DNA of 22,490 bases from CAYUYV01 sp964561475 (GTDB lineage: Bacteria; Pseudomonadota; Alphaproteobacteria; JAJFIK01): positions 1 to 22,490 of the forward strand of contig CAZLPU010000079.1 in NCBI GenBank assembly GCA_964561475.1. Reading direction: 5' to 3'. Shown here in pieces: positions 1 to 8,401 of this stretch. The notes below the pieces were generated by a model. The model was not told the DNA's origin. It searched no databases and saw only the letters and a list, made by a program, of their open reading frames with translations. Each line of letters begins with the position of its first letter. Positions within the stretch are counted from its first letter, which is position 1. The translations under genes were made by a program, and so were the position numbers.

Positions 1-2
1 GT

Positions 3-563
3 CGGAACATCTATCTCCGCGAGGGCTGCTACAACTGCCACAGCCAGATGGTCCGCCCCCTGCGGGATGAGGTCGAGCGTTATGGCCATTACTCCCTCGC
101 GGCGGAGAGCATGTACGACCACCCCTACCAGTGGGGCTCCAAGCGCACGGGCCCTGATCTGGCCCGGGTGGGGGGCAAATACTCCGACGAATGGCACCGG
201 GCCCATATGCGCAATCCCCGGGATCTGGTGCCCGCCTCGATCATGCCGCCCTATCCGTTCATGGAGACTTCCAAGCTCGATTACTCGGACATCGAGAATC
301 ATCTTTGGGCAAACAAGATGGTCGGTGTGCCTTACACCGACGAGATGATCGAGAGTGCGTCGATCGACATCAAGGCCCAGCTCGATCCGTTCAGCGAGCA
401 TTACGATGCCTTCCTGGTCCGCTATCCCGGGGCCCAGATCCGCGATTTCGACGGCAATCCGGACATGGTCTCCGAGCTTGATGCCATCATTGCCTACATG
501 CAGGTCCTGGGCACCATGGTCGACTTCTCGACCTATGAGGCCTCCGGCGAGAATCTGAGGTGA
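3..563 (+). CDS. ccoO: cbb3-type cytochrome c oxidase subunit II (mono-heme), 5' truncated
   Basis: This is the C-terminal 186 residues of the membrane-anchored mono-heme c subunit of cbb3 oxidase, which passes electrons to the CcoN catalytic subunit at low oxygen. The reading frame is open from base 3, so the start and the N-terminal membrane anchor lie outside the window. The heme c motif C-Y-N-C-H sits at residues 9-13 of the visible part. It is followed by family-typical stretches (SQMVRPLRDEVERYG, GPDLARVGGKYSDEWH) and a candidate axial Met in PASIMPPYPFM. The stop is 10 bases before ccoQ. The order O-Q-P and the sequence make the identity secure. Confidence 0.97.
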   Translation, partial: RNIYLREGCYNCHSQMVRPLRDEVERYGHYSLAAESMYDHPYQWGSKRTGPDLARVGGKYSDEWHRAHMRNPRDLVPASIMPPYPFMETSKLDYSDIENHLWANKMVGVPYTDEMIESASIDIKAQLDPFSEHYDAFLVRYPGAQIRDFDGNPDMVSELDAIIAYMQVLGTMVDFSTYEASGENLR

Positions 564-573
564 GGGGAACGTC

Positions 574-735
574 ATGGATTACGATACCGTTGCCGGTTTT
601 TCAGCACTCTGGGGTCTGATCTATTTTGTGATCCTGTTCGCCGGTGTGCTGGTCTACGCCCTCTGGCCGGGCAATCAGAAAACTTTCGACCATGCGTCCC
701 GCATGCCTCTGACGGAGGAAGAGCGCCATGACTGA
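574..735 (+). CDS. ccoQ: cbb3-type cytochrome oxidase small subunit CcoQ
   Basis: A 53-residue protein starting MDYDTVAGFSALWGLIYFVI. It has a single membrane helix at about residues 10-31, followed by a short polar cytoplasmic tail that begins WPGNQKTFDHASRMPL. In this family CcoQ stabilises the association of CcoP with the CcoNO core. The start is supported by a GAGGGGA ribosome-binding sequence six bases upstream. Its 3' end overlaps the ccoP start by 8 bases, which implies coupled translation. The position between ccoO and ccoP and the length are exactly as expected. Confidence 0.93.
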   Translation: MDYDTVAGFSALWGLIYFVILFAGVLVYALWPGNQKTFDHASRMPLTEEERHD

Positions 736-1630
736 GCGCAAGAAGGAAATCGACGAGCCGACCGGTGTGGAACTCAACGAGCATGAGTGGGACGGCCTGC
801 GGGAGTTGAACAACCCGCTGCCCCGCTGGTGGCTCTACCTTTTCTATGCCTCGATCGTCTTCTCCCTGATCTATATGGTTCTCTATCCGGCGATCCCCCT
901 GCTGAGCACCTACACGTCAGGGCTTCTGGGCATGTCCCAGCGGGAGACGGTGCAGTCGGACGTGGCGGAGCTGAAGGCCACCCGGGCGGAATACGGCGCG
1001 GGGCTCACGGAACTGCCCATCAGCGAGATCCGGGCCAATGAATCCCTGCTGGAGTTCTCCCTGGCAGCCGGCGCGGCCGCCTTCGGCGACAATTGCGCCA
1101 CCTGCCACGGACGGGGCGGGGAGGGCTTCACGGGCTATCCCAACCTCAATGACGATGAATGGCTCTGGGGCGGTACCTTCGATGAGATCTACACGACCCT
1201 TCTGTATGGGATCCGGTGGACCGGCGAGAACACCCGCATGAGCCAGATGCCGGCCTTCGGCAAGGACGGTCTGCTTGAGGACGATCAGATCGACGATCTG
1301 GTGGAGTATGTGGTGCACCTGTCCGGGCGGGAGGCTGATCAGTCTGCGGTGTCCCGGGCCAAGCCCATCTACGATCAGCAGTGTGCGTTCTGTCACCAGG
1401 AGAGCGGCAAGGGCGATCAGAGCCAGGGGGCACCCAACCTGACCAACGCCATCTGGCTCTATGGCGGTGACCGGGAGTCCCTGAAAGAGACGATCTATTA
1501 CTCGCGGGCAGGGCAGATGCCCTCCTGGGAAGGCCGTCTTGATGACATGACCATCCGTGCCCTGTCCGTTTATGTCCACTCCCTGGGCGGCGGCGAGGAA
1601 GAAGGCGAGCGCAGGGCGGACCTGCGCTGA
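728..1630 (+). CDS. ccoP: cbb3-type cytochrome c oxidase subunit III (di-heme)
   Basis: This 300-residue protein is the di-heme c subunit that receives electrons from soluble or membrane cytochromes c and feeds CcoO. The N-terminus carries the family signature HEWDGLRELNNPLPRWW, followed by one membrane helix at about residues 34-57. Two periplasmic cytochrome domains follow: the first heme motif is C123-ATC-H127 and the second C219-AFC-H223. Candidate axial methionines lie in SQMPAFG and GQMPSWEG. Length and domain order are standard. It overlaps ccoQ at its 5' end and is separated by 118 bases from ccoG, so it closes the structural part of the operon. Confidence 0.97.
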   Translation: MTERKKEIDEPTGVELNEHEWDGLRELNNPLPRWWLYLFYASIVFSLIYMVLYPAIPLLSTYTSGLLGMSQRETVQSDVAELKATRAEYGAGLTELPISEIRANESLLEFSLAAGAAAFGDNCATCHGRGGEGFTGYPNLNDDEWLWGGTFDEIYTTLLYGIRWTGENTRMSQMPAFGKDGLLEDDQIDDLVEYVVHLSGREADQSAVSRAKPIYDQQCAFCHQESGKGDQSQGAPNLTNAIWLYGGDRESLKETIYYSRAGQMPSWEGRLDDMTIRALSVYVHSLGGGEEEGERRADLR

Positions 1631-1639
1631 ACCCGGCCC

Positions 1640-1663
1640 GGTTCTGGCGCGGGTTCTGGCGCC
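1640..1663 (+). repeat. Two tandem 12-bp units between ccoP and ccoG
   Basis: The unit GGTTCTGGCGCG is repeated once with a final C instead of G. It lies in the 118-base gap after ccoP. No function is evident; it may be slippage in a GC-rich spacer. Confidence 0.5.
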
Positions 1664-1748
1664 GATTTCCGCACGGGGCGGACCATGTGCGGCGGCGGAT
1701 GGCAGAGTTTGGTGCCCTCCGCCCCGCCGGATCACTCAGACAGGTGGC

Positions 1749-3263
1749 ATGATGTCAGATCCTTCGGGGGCCGGCCCTTCTCAAGAAACCGGCGGAACGG
1801 GCCTCGCGGCGGAGGGTATCCGTCAGTGGGACGTGGAGCCGGTCAACGCCAAGGCGCACCGTGAGCTATACAAGAAGCGGGTCCAGATCTACCCCAAACT
1901 GGTGCACGGAACATTCCGCTCCCTGAAATGGCTGGTGATGCTCGTCACTCTGACGATCTATTACGGGACACCCTGGATCCGCTGGGACCGGGGAGCCGGG
2001 TATCCGGATCAGGCCGTGCTGGTGGATTTTGAGAACAGCCGGTTCTATTTTTTCTGGATCGAGATCTGGCCCCAGGAAGTCTATTTCATCACCGGACTGC
2101 TCATTCTGGCGGCTCTGTTCCTGTTCTTCGTTACGGCCCTGTTCGGCCGGGTATGGTGCGGTTATGTCTGCCCCCAGACCGTCTGGGTGGACCTGTTCAT
2201 CGCCATCGAACGGTTCTTTGAAGGAGACCGGAACGCGCGGATCCGTCTGGACAAGGCCCCCCTCAGTCTCAACAAGCTGTGGCGCAAGTCAGCCAAACAT
2301 CTCAGTTGGCTGCTGGTGGCCTTTGCCACCGGCGGGGCCTGGGTGTTCTATTTCAACGATGCACCGACCCTGCTCCAGGAGTTCCCCGCGGGGGACGCGA
2401 AGATGTCGACCTATCTGTTCGTGGGGGTACTGACCTTCACGACCTACTCCCTGGGCGGACTGATGCGAGAGCAGGTGTGCACCTATATGTGCCCCTGGCC
2501 CCGGATCCAGGCGGCCCTGATCGACGAGGAATCCCTTGCCGTTACCTACCGCGCTGATCGGGGGGAACCCCGGGGACCCCACAAAAAGGGCGAGTCCTGG
2601 GACAGTCGCGGGGACTGTATCGACTGCAAGCAATGCGTCGTCGCCTGCCCCATGGGGATCGATATCCGCGACGGATTGCAGCTTGAGTGTATTCAGTGTG
2701 CCCTGTGTATTGATGCCTGCGATGACATCATGGACAAGGTGGGCCGCCCCCGTGGTCTGATCGCCTATGACACGGACCTGAATGAGGAGCGGCGGGAGCG
2801 GGGAGAACCGGCCCGGTTCAACTTCGTGCGTGTGCGCACCGTCTTGTATGCGGTGCTCATTGCCGGGATTTCCGCCCTGATGCTCTATGCCCTGGCCACC
2901 CGCACCCTTCTTGAGATCAATGTTCTGCATGACCGCAATCCACTCTTTGTGACCCTGGGTGATGGGGGCGTGCGCAATGGCTACACGGTGAAAATCCTCA
3001 ATATGCGCCGGGAGGAACGCACCTATCAGCTCAGGATCGAGGGGCTCCCGGGGGCCAATCTGAAACTGGTGGGGCGGCCTGAAACCGGCGCCACCCTGCC
3101 GCCCATCACCGTGGGACCCGACCGGAGCCACCGTTTACGTCTTTATGTCAGTGTGCCCGGTGATGCTCTTCCCGAGGCGGATCGTCATCCGATCCTGTTC
3201 GTGCTCGAGGACCGGGCGCTGGGCATTACTGAGACCGAAGAATCTGTCTTCGTACGCCGGTAA
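1749..3263 (+). CDS. ccoG: cbb3 oxidase assembly protein CcoG (FixG), membrane polyferredoxin
   Basis: 504 residues. CcoG is a membrane iron-sulfur protein needed for cbb3 assembly; it has been linked to reduction of copper for delivery to the oxidase. Membrane helices are visible near residues 58-75, 108-130, 182-200, 218-238 and 360-380. Cysteine motifs CGYVC (about 139-143) and CTYMC (about 245-249) flank membrane segments. Two ferredoxin-type 4Fe-4S motifs follow: CIDCKQCVVACP near 290 and CIQCALCIDAC near 314. An Ig-like C-terminal domain fills about 400-504. The start is one of two consecutive ATG codons at 1749 and 1752; an upstream in-frame ATG at 1557 lies inside ccoP and would add 64 unrelated residues. 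Confidence 0.95.
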   Translation: MMSDPSGAGPSQETGGTGLAAEGIRQWDVEPVNAKAHRELYKKRVQIYPKLVHGTFRSLKWLVMLVTLTIYYGTPWIRWDRGAGYPDQAVLVDFENSRFYFFWIEIWPQEVYFITGLLILAALFLFFVTALFGRVWCGYVCPQTVWVDLFIAIERFFEGDRNARIRLDKAPLSLNKLWRKSAKHLSWLLVAFATGGAWVFYFNDAPTLLQEFPAGDAKMSTYLFVGVLTFTTYSLGGLMREQVCTYMCPWPRIQAALIDEESLAVTYRADRGEPRGPHKKGESWDSRGDCIDCKQCVVACPMGIDIRDGLQLECIQCALCIDACDDIMDKVGRPRGLIAYDTDLNEERRERGEPARFNFVRVRTVLYAVLIAGISALMLYALATRTLLEINVLHDRNPLFVTLGDGGVRNGYTVKILNMRREERTYQLRIEGLPGANLKLVGRPETGATLPPITVGPDRSHRLRLYVSVPGDALPEADRHPILFVLEDRALGITETEESVFVRR

Positions 3264-3312
3264 AACCTTGGTATAGTGACGAAAGATGCGGAAGATGACG
3301 AGGATGGCAGCC

Positions 3313-3855
3313 ATGACAACCCAAGGGCAGCAGCAGGCCGGCAATGCGGACACTCAGGAATCCGCAGACGGACCGTTCACCGGCTGGCATTTCCTGTACA
3401 TTCTCATTGGGGTGTTCCTCGTTGTGGGTGGTGTGAATGCCTATTTCGTCCACGCGGCCCTGACCAGTTTTTCCGGCGAGGCGGTCCAGGATGCCTATGC
3501 CAGGGGTCTTGCCTATAACGAGACCCTTGAGCGCCGGGCGGCCATGGCCGAAACCGGCTGGCAGGGCACCGTGTCCCTTGAGCCGGTCCAGGGCATGGAA
3601 GCCGGTGCCACCCACCGGGTGAGCGTCACCATGGCCGATGCCCAAGGGGTTTCCCTGGAGAGCGTTCAGGTGCGGGCAGATATTCGCCGTCCCGTCCATG
3701 ACGGTGCGGATGTCTCCCTGGATCTGGAAGCCAGGGGCGGCGGTCTCTACCAGGGTCTGGTTTCTCTGCCTGCCGATGGTCAGTGGGAGGTGCGTGTGGA
3801 GGCTGTCCGGGGGGAAGAGCGCGTGGACCTCAGCCGCCGCGTGGTGGTGCGATGA
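3313..3855 (+). CDS. ccoH: cbb3 oxidase biogenesis protein CcoH (FixH)
   Basis: 180 residues with a single membrane helix at about 25-47 (WHFLYILIGVFLVVGGVNAY) and a periplasmic beta-rich domain. The segment after the helix, ending in ARGLAYNETLERR, is characteristic of FixH. CcoH works with CcoI in late assembly of the oxidase. Four in-frame ATGs are clustered at 3286, 3295, 3304 and 3313. The last is preferred because GAGGA lies eight bases upstream, but an earlier start adding up to nine residues cannot be excluded. The stop codon overlaps the ccoI start in an ATGA arrangement. Confidence 0.92.
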   Translation: MTTQGQQQAGNADTQESADGPFTGWHFLYILIGVFLVVGGVNAYFVHAALTSFSGEAVQDAYARGLAYNETLERRAAMAETGWQGTVSLEPVQGMEAGATHRVSVTMADAQGVSLESVQVRADIRRPVHDGADVSLDLEARGGGLYQGLVSLPADGQWEVRVEAVRGEERVDLSRRVVVR

Positions 3856-6203
3856 CCACCGCGTCCTCCCTGCCGTCCCATGAGCCTGCACCGGCGGGGA
3901 TGGGTGCCGTGTCACCTTCGGCCCGGGCATCGGAGTCTAGGGCGGCGGCGTCCAGGGCGGCGGCTGGTTCGGCAACGGCTGGGTCGGCAATGGCGGGCTT
4001 TGTGAACCGTGATGACGGGGGCATGGCCCACCTGGATCTGATGGTGGACGGAGTCAAATGCGCCAAATGCATCCGGGATATTGAAGGGGGGCTGGCGGCC
4101 CGGCTTCCTCTCGCGACGGTGCGTCTGAATTTTTCCACCAAACGTCTCCATGTGGCCTGGTCCGGGGATGATGGGCTCGCCGACCGGATCATAGACACCC
4201 TCGGGGCGATGGGATTTGAGGCCAAGCCCCTCGATGCGCAGACTATGCGCGAGCGGGACGAGTATGGCCGGCACCTGCTGTCCTGCCTCGCGGTGGCGGG
4301 GTTCGCCAGCGCCAATGTCATGCTTCTGTCGGTCTCCGTATGGGCGGGATCGGACATGACCCAGGCGACCCGGGACCTGATGCACGCCATTTCCGGACTG
4401 ATCGCTTTGCCTGCGGTCGCATTTGCGGGCCGGCCTTTCTTCAATTCAGCCCTGGGCGCGATCCGGGGCGGGCGCATCAATATGGATGTGCCGATTTCCC
4501 TGGCCGTCATCCTGGCGTCAATCCTCAGCATCGTGAAGACCGCTCAAAGCGGCGACCATGCCTATTTCGATGCCAGCGTGATGTTGTTGTTCTTCCTGCT
4601 GATCGGGCGTTATCTCGACCATGCCATGCGGGCGCAGGCCCGGTCCGCCGCCGCCGATCTGCTGGCCCTGCGCGCCCGGACTGCCCAGCTTGTCGGTGCG
4701 AACGGTACGGTCAGTGTCCTGCCGGTTGCCAGTGTGCGCCCGGGGGACCTGCTCCATGTGGCCTCCGGGGAGCGCAATCCGGTGGACGGCGTTCTGGAAA
4801 GCGGCACCGGTCAATTCGATGTCAGCCTGCTGACCGGTGAAAGCGCACCGGTGCACCCCGCACCCGGGGACCCGGTTTTCGGCGGCGCCCTCAATCTGGG
4901 GAGTGCGGTGCAGGTCCGTGCGACCAAGACCGCCGAGGGCTCCCTTCTGTCTGAGATTGTCACCCTGATGGAAACGGCGGAGCAGGGCAGGGCGCGGTAT
5001 CGGCGCCTCGCGGACCGGGCCGCCGGTCTCTACGTGCCCCTGGTGCATTTCCTGGCCGCGGCCACGTTTCTGGGCTGGGGGCTTCTCTCCGGTCTCTGGG
5101 GCGCGGCGGCGGAAAATGCCATTGCCATACTGATCATCACCTGTCCCTGTGCCCTGGCCCTCGCGGTGCCTGTGGTGCAGGTCATCGCCTCCAGCCATTT
5201 GTTCCGCCGGGGAATCCTGGTGAAGGCGGCGGACGGACTGGAACGGCTGGCGGAAGTCACGGCGGTGGCCTTCGACAAGACCGGCACCCTCACCACCGCC
5301 GATCTGCACCTGGCGAACCGGGAGGAGATCGACGGGGCTGACCTCGCCCTGGCCGCGTCCCTGGCCCGCGCCAGCCGCCACCCGTTGTCCCGTGCCCTGA
5401 GCGCCGCCGCCGGGCCGGGGCCGGTGCTGGAGACGATTCACGAGGTCTCGGGCTTCGGTCTTGAGGCGCAGACGGAGGAAGGCACGGTCCGGCTGGGCCG
5501 GGGGAGCTGGTGCGGTGCGCCGGAGGAAGACGGCTCGGGCGGCACCATGGCGGATCCCGATCATCGGGGGCCGGTTCTCTGGCTGCGCCGGGCCGATGGC
5601 CGCTGTGTGAGCTTCCTGTTCCAGGATCAGATCCGGGAGGATGCCGCCGGTACCATCGCCATTCTGAAAAAGGCGGGACTGAAGATCAGTCTGCTGTCCG
5701 GTGACCGTGCCGATGTGGCCGAGCAGGTGGGCCGGGCTGTGGGTATTGATGAGCGCCATGGCGACCTTCTGCCCCAGGACAAGATCGCTCGCCTCGATGC
5801 CCAGTCCGGCGCCGGTGAAAAGGTGGTGATGGTCGGCGACGGCCTGAACGATGCTCCGGCCCTGGCAAAGGCCCATGCGTCTATTTCTCCGGCGGGCGCG
5901 GCGGATATCACCCAGACGGCGGCGGATTTCGTCTTCCAGGGGGAAGCGTTGCGGCCTGTGCTGACGGCCTGGCGGGTGGCCAAGGCCTCCCGGCTTCTCG
6001 TGCTCCAGAATTTCGGCCTTGCCGCCCTTTACAACATGATCGCCATTCCTCTTGCGGTGTCCGGTTTCGTCACCCCTCTGATTGCCGCGATCGCCATGTC
6101 CGCGTCGTCGATCATCGTCACCCTGAACGCCCTGCGGCTGGGGATGATCGCGGAAGGCGGACCGGCGGCCCCACAGGGCAGCCCCACAGGGCGGCACGGA
6201 TAA
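3852..6203 (+). CDS. ccoI: Copper-translocating P1B-type ATPase CcoI (FixI)
   Basis: 783 residues. CcoI exports copper across the inner membrane for the CuB centre of cbb3 oxidase. Visible in order: an Ala/Ser-rich leader of about 55 residues, a heavy-metal-associated domain with C70-AK-C73, a first block of membrane helices, the actuator motif LLTGE, the ion-pathway motif C431-P-C433, the phosphorylation site at D475 in DKTGTLT, the P1B marker SRHPLS, and the hinge motif with D663 in GDGLNDAPA. The start is chosen from the ATGA overlap with ccoH; an in-frame ATG at 3990 would remove most of the leader. The leader is low in complexity and built of short Ala-rich repeats, unlike the rest. Confidence 0.95.
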   Translation: MTTASSLPSHEPAPAGMGAVSPSARASESRAAASRAAAGSATAGSAMAGFVNRDDGGMAHLDLMVDGVKCAKCIRDIEGGLAARLPLATVRLNFSTKRLHVAWSGDDGLADRIIDTLGAMGFEAKPLDAQTMRERDEYGRHLLSCLAVAGFASANVMLLSVSVWAGSDMTQATRDLMHAISGLIALPAVAFAGRPFFNSALGAIRGGRINMDVPISLAVILASILSIVKTAQSGDHAYFDASVMLLFFLLIGRYLDHAMRAQARSAAADLLALRARTAQLVGANGTVSVLPVASVRPGDLLHVASGERNPVDGVLESGTGQFDVSLLTGESAPVHPAPGDPVFGGALNLGSAVQVRATKTAEGSLLSEIVTLMETAEQGRARYRRLADRAAGLYVPLVHFLAAATFLGWGLLSGLWGAAAENAIAILIITCPCALALAVPVVQVIASSHLFRRGILVKAADGLERLAEVTAVAFDKTGTLTTADLHLANREEIDGADLALAASLARASRHPLSRALSAAAGPGPVLETIHEVSGFGLEAQTEEGTVRLGRGSWCGAPEEDGSGGTMADPDHRGPVLWLRRADGRCVSFLFQDQIREDAAGTIAILKKAGLKISLLSGDRADVAEQVGRAVGIDERHGDLLPQDKIARLDAQSGAGEKVVMVGDGLNDAPALAKAHASISPAGAADITQTAADFVFQGEALRPVLTAWRVAKASRLLVLQNFGLAALYNMIAIPLAVSGFVTPLIAAIAMSASSIIVTLNALRLGMIAEGGPAAPQGSPTGRHG

Positions 6204-6220
6204 AAGGGGGGAGTCAGACC

Positions 6221-6466
6221 ATGTCCGCGATCCTGTTCCTCATTCCCGTAGCCCTGGTTCTCGGATTGGCAGGTCTGCTGGCGTTTCTCTGGGCCCTGCG
6301 GTCGGGCCAGTATGAAGACCTGGACGGGGCGGCCCACCGTATTCTGTTGGATGACGATCTGGAGGAAATGGCGGGCAAGGATCATGGCAAGCCCGATGAG
6401 ATTCGCCCGGATGATCGCGACAGTCCGGGTGGAGACGGCAGTCAGTCTCGCGGGAGCAGGGGCTGA
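6221..6466 (+). CDS. ccoS: cbb3 oxidase maturation protein CcoS
   Basis: An 81-residue protein with one N-terminal membrane helix (about 3-25) and the family signature LWALRSGQYEDLDGAAHRILLD just after it, then an acidic, disordered tail. CcoS is required for cofactor insertion into cbb3 oxidase. A GGGGGAG ribosome-binding sequence precedes the ATG. It lies 17 bases after ccoI and is the last gene of the operon; its stop is only 4 bases from the end of the convergent gene on the other strand, with no evident terminator between them. Confidence 0.93.
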   Translation: MSAILFLIPVALVLGLAGLLAFLWALRSGQYEDLDGAAHRILLDDDLEEMAGKDHGKPDEIRPDDRDSPGGDGSQSRGSRG

Positions 6467-6470
6467 CGGG

Positions 6471-7412
6471 TCAGGCGTAGAGACCGGCCAGGACACAATG
6501 CTCCCCGCCCAGACCCTGTTTGAACCGGGTCACGCCTTCGGCCATTTTCGGATGGATCCCACCCAGATCGAAATTCACGATGCCCCGGTTGCGCAACCGG
6601 GCCATGGCGTTCCAGAGCAGCAGATGGTGGGCATTGCGCTTGCGCCCCTCGCCGGTGTTCCAGCCCGCCTGATAGGTGGCCGACGCACCGTGGAGCAGGA
6701 TGAGAATGCCCGCGATTGGGCGCCGGTCGTAAAGGGCGCGCAGGATCCAGCAGTCTCCAAGCAATGCGGCCTCATGGGTCAGGCTGCGCAGGAACGCCGG
6801 TGACGCGCCCCGATAGGCCTTTGCCCCCTTGTCCCGCCGGTAGCCTTTCAGGAACCAGGCCATTTGCTCTGCTTCGGGATCGAAATCGATGGTCAGGCCA
6901 CTGCGCTCCGCCTTGTTGAGCCCATTGCGCCATTTCTGATTGAGGCCCATGCGCAGGGCAGGCAGATCCGGTTTCAGGGAAACCCAGACGGTCTCATAGG
7001 GATCGCTTTTCGGACGGAACCCGCAGGCGCTCATCAGGTCGCGGGTTTCCTGGGTATCGGGAAGATCCGGCATCAGGCGGCGCATCCGCCCGATCCGCCG
7101 GGGAAAGGCCGCGTCGAAACATTCCACGAAAGCCTGCCAGTCGCTGAGCGGCGTGTCCGGATCAAACCAGACAGGCCCCCCATGGAGCTGGACAATATGG
7201 AACGGCCCGAGGGCGACATCCTGGATCTGGAACAGGCCCAGAAGGTCATTGCCCTGCCGGATCCGTGCGGTCCGGGACATGATCTGGTTCTGGATCCGCA
7301 TGGCGCGCGCATAGGGCCAGGATTGCAGAAGAGGCACACGGGGGGCCTGCGCCAGCAGGGCCTGGCGTTCCGTCAGGGCCATGGGGGACCAGTCGAAATC
7401 CATCGTGAGCAT
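6471..7412 (-). CDS. FemAB/GNAT-fold acyltransferase-like protein
   Basis: 313 residues of the GNAT superfamily, FemAB-like group (peptidoglycan-bridge aminoacyltransferases and relatives). The C-terminal region shows the diagnostic stretch FDLGGIHPKMAEGVTRFKQG, preceded by AGWNTGEGRKRNAHHLLLWNAM, which resembles the second acyl-carrier-binding fold of this group. The N-terminal half (LQSWPYARAMR) also matches. Substrate unknown: some members use aminoacyl-tRNA, others act in lipid or exopolysaccharide modification. Two starts are possible, ATG at 7412 and at 7403; neither has a strong ribosome-binding site. No membrane helix or signal peptide is visible, so it should be cytoplasmic. Confidence 0.85.
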   Translation of the reverse strand: MLTMDFDWSPMALTERQALLAQAPRVPLLQSWPYARAMRIQNQIMSRTARIRQGNDLLGLFQIQDVALGPFHIVQLHGGPVWFDPDTPLSDWQAFVECFDAAFPRRIGRMRRLMPDLPDTQETRDLMSACGFRPKSDPYETVWVSLKPDLPALRMGLNQKWRNGLNKAERSGLTIDFDPEAEQMAWFLKGYRRDKGAKAYRGASPAFLRSLTHEAALLGDCWILRALYDRRPIAGILILLHGASATYQAGWNTGEGRKRNAHHLLLWNAMARLRNRGIVNFDLGGIHPKMAEGVTRFKQGLGGEHCVLAGLYA

Positions 7413-7670
7413 CCGTTGCGTATCTTGCCCTCACAGATCACTTGCGTACCCGGCTGCCCGCAGCCAGCACCGTCGGGACAGGGCGGTGTGGGCAGCACAG
7501 AACGGTGTGGGGCATCCCTCTTCACCGTTCCAGACAAGCATGAGCTCTTTTCCGCTTCGTTAATGGAGGGCGGGGGCCTTGGGTGTTCCCCGGTACCGGC
7601 GGGGCTGGATCGCGGCGGCGTGATCGAAACCGGCGACGGGTTTGGCGCGGGCGGGCGTTTGATCTCACAA

Positions 7671-7728
7671 GGCGGCTGAAGAGGGCCGGCCGAAAGGGGC
7701 CAGCTGAAGGGGGGCGGCTGAAGAGGGG
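7671..7728. repeat. Degenerate tandem repeat, unit about 14 bp
   Basis: GGCGGCTGAAGAGGG occurs at 7671-7685 and again at 7713-7727. Between them lie two related units containing GGCCGAAAGGGG and CAGCTGAAGGGG. The block ends about 60 bases before the DRRED-repeat gene and is purine-rich on this strand. It might be part of the leader of that gene; no function can be assigned. Confidence 0.5.
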
Positions 7729-7788
7729 CGGGCGCAGACCCTGGTCCAGCGCCGCTTGTGCACACTCTGTCTAAGGAGGAGAGATACG

Positions 7789-8151
7789 ATGATGGTTCAA
7801 TCGACTCTGGCCCGCCGTGGGGCCTTTGCCCTGCTCGCCGGCGCTTTGATCTGCACAACCATGGCCATCCCGTCCATGGCCAACGCAGGGGGTCCTTTCG
7901 ACCGGGCGGAAGACCGGTTCGACCGGCGCGAGGATGTCAGGGACCGGCGGGAAGATCGCCGGGACAGGCGGGAAGACCGCTGGGATCGACGGGAAGATCG
8001 GATCGACCGGCGGTTCTATACAGGGCCCGGCGACCGGATCGAAGACCGCTGGGACCGCCGTGAAGACCGTCGGGACTGGCGCGAAGATGTCCGGGACCGG
8101 CGGGAAGACCGTTGGGATCGCCGGGAGGATCGTTGGGACCGCCGCTGGTGA
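7789..8151 (+). CDS. Secreted protein of DRRED heptapeptide repeats
   Basis: 120 residues. A signal peptide is clear: basic n-region, hydrophobic core LLAGALICTTMAI, and a likely cleavage after ANA at about residue 34. The mature part of about 86 residues consists almost wholly of a 7-residue repeat, DRREDRW with variants (DRREDVR, DRREDRR, DRREDRI, DWREDVR). About five units precede and five follow a short break, RFYTGPGD. The start is the first of two adjacent ATGs and has AAGGAGGAG upstream, an excellent ribosome-binding site; this supports real expression. I do not recognise a named family. A charged single helix or coiled coil in the periplasm is an inference from the alternating acidic/basic pattern. 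Confidence 0.8.
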   Translation: MMVQSTLARRGAFALLAGALICTTMAIPSMANAGGPFDRAEDRFDRREDVRDRREDRRDRREDRWDRREDRIDRRFYTGPGDRIEDRWDRREDRRDWREDVRDRREDRWDRREDRWDRRW

Positions 8152-8401
8152 TCCGCATGCTGTGGAGCCCTGACCTTTGGGGATGAGGGAGCGGCGTTGG
8201 ACCGTTCCGGTCATGATCTCATGTCATCAGACGGGGGAAAGTCCGCGCATGGGGGAAGGGCCGGCTAGGGGGGAAAGACCGAAAAGGGGGGATGGGAGTC
8301 CTACTCCCTTCAGGCCAGTACGCCATGGTCAGGCGTGCTGCGGGAACAGTGGTTCAAGCCGCATGGGCTGATCCGGCCCTTGATGAGCCGGACGGTCCGG
8401 G

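Noticed and set aside
4518..6197. 559-codon minus-strand frame opposite ccoI
   Set aside because: Low-complexity Gly/Arg/Gln-rich translation; the plus strand has all P-type ATPase motifs.
8290..8304. Short inverted repeat GGGAGT/ACTCCC after the DRRED gene
   Set aside because: Only six pairs with a three-base loop and no U-run, about 140 bases past the stop; too weak to call a terminator.
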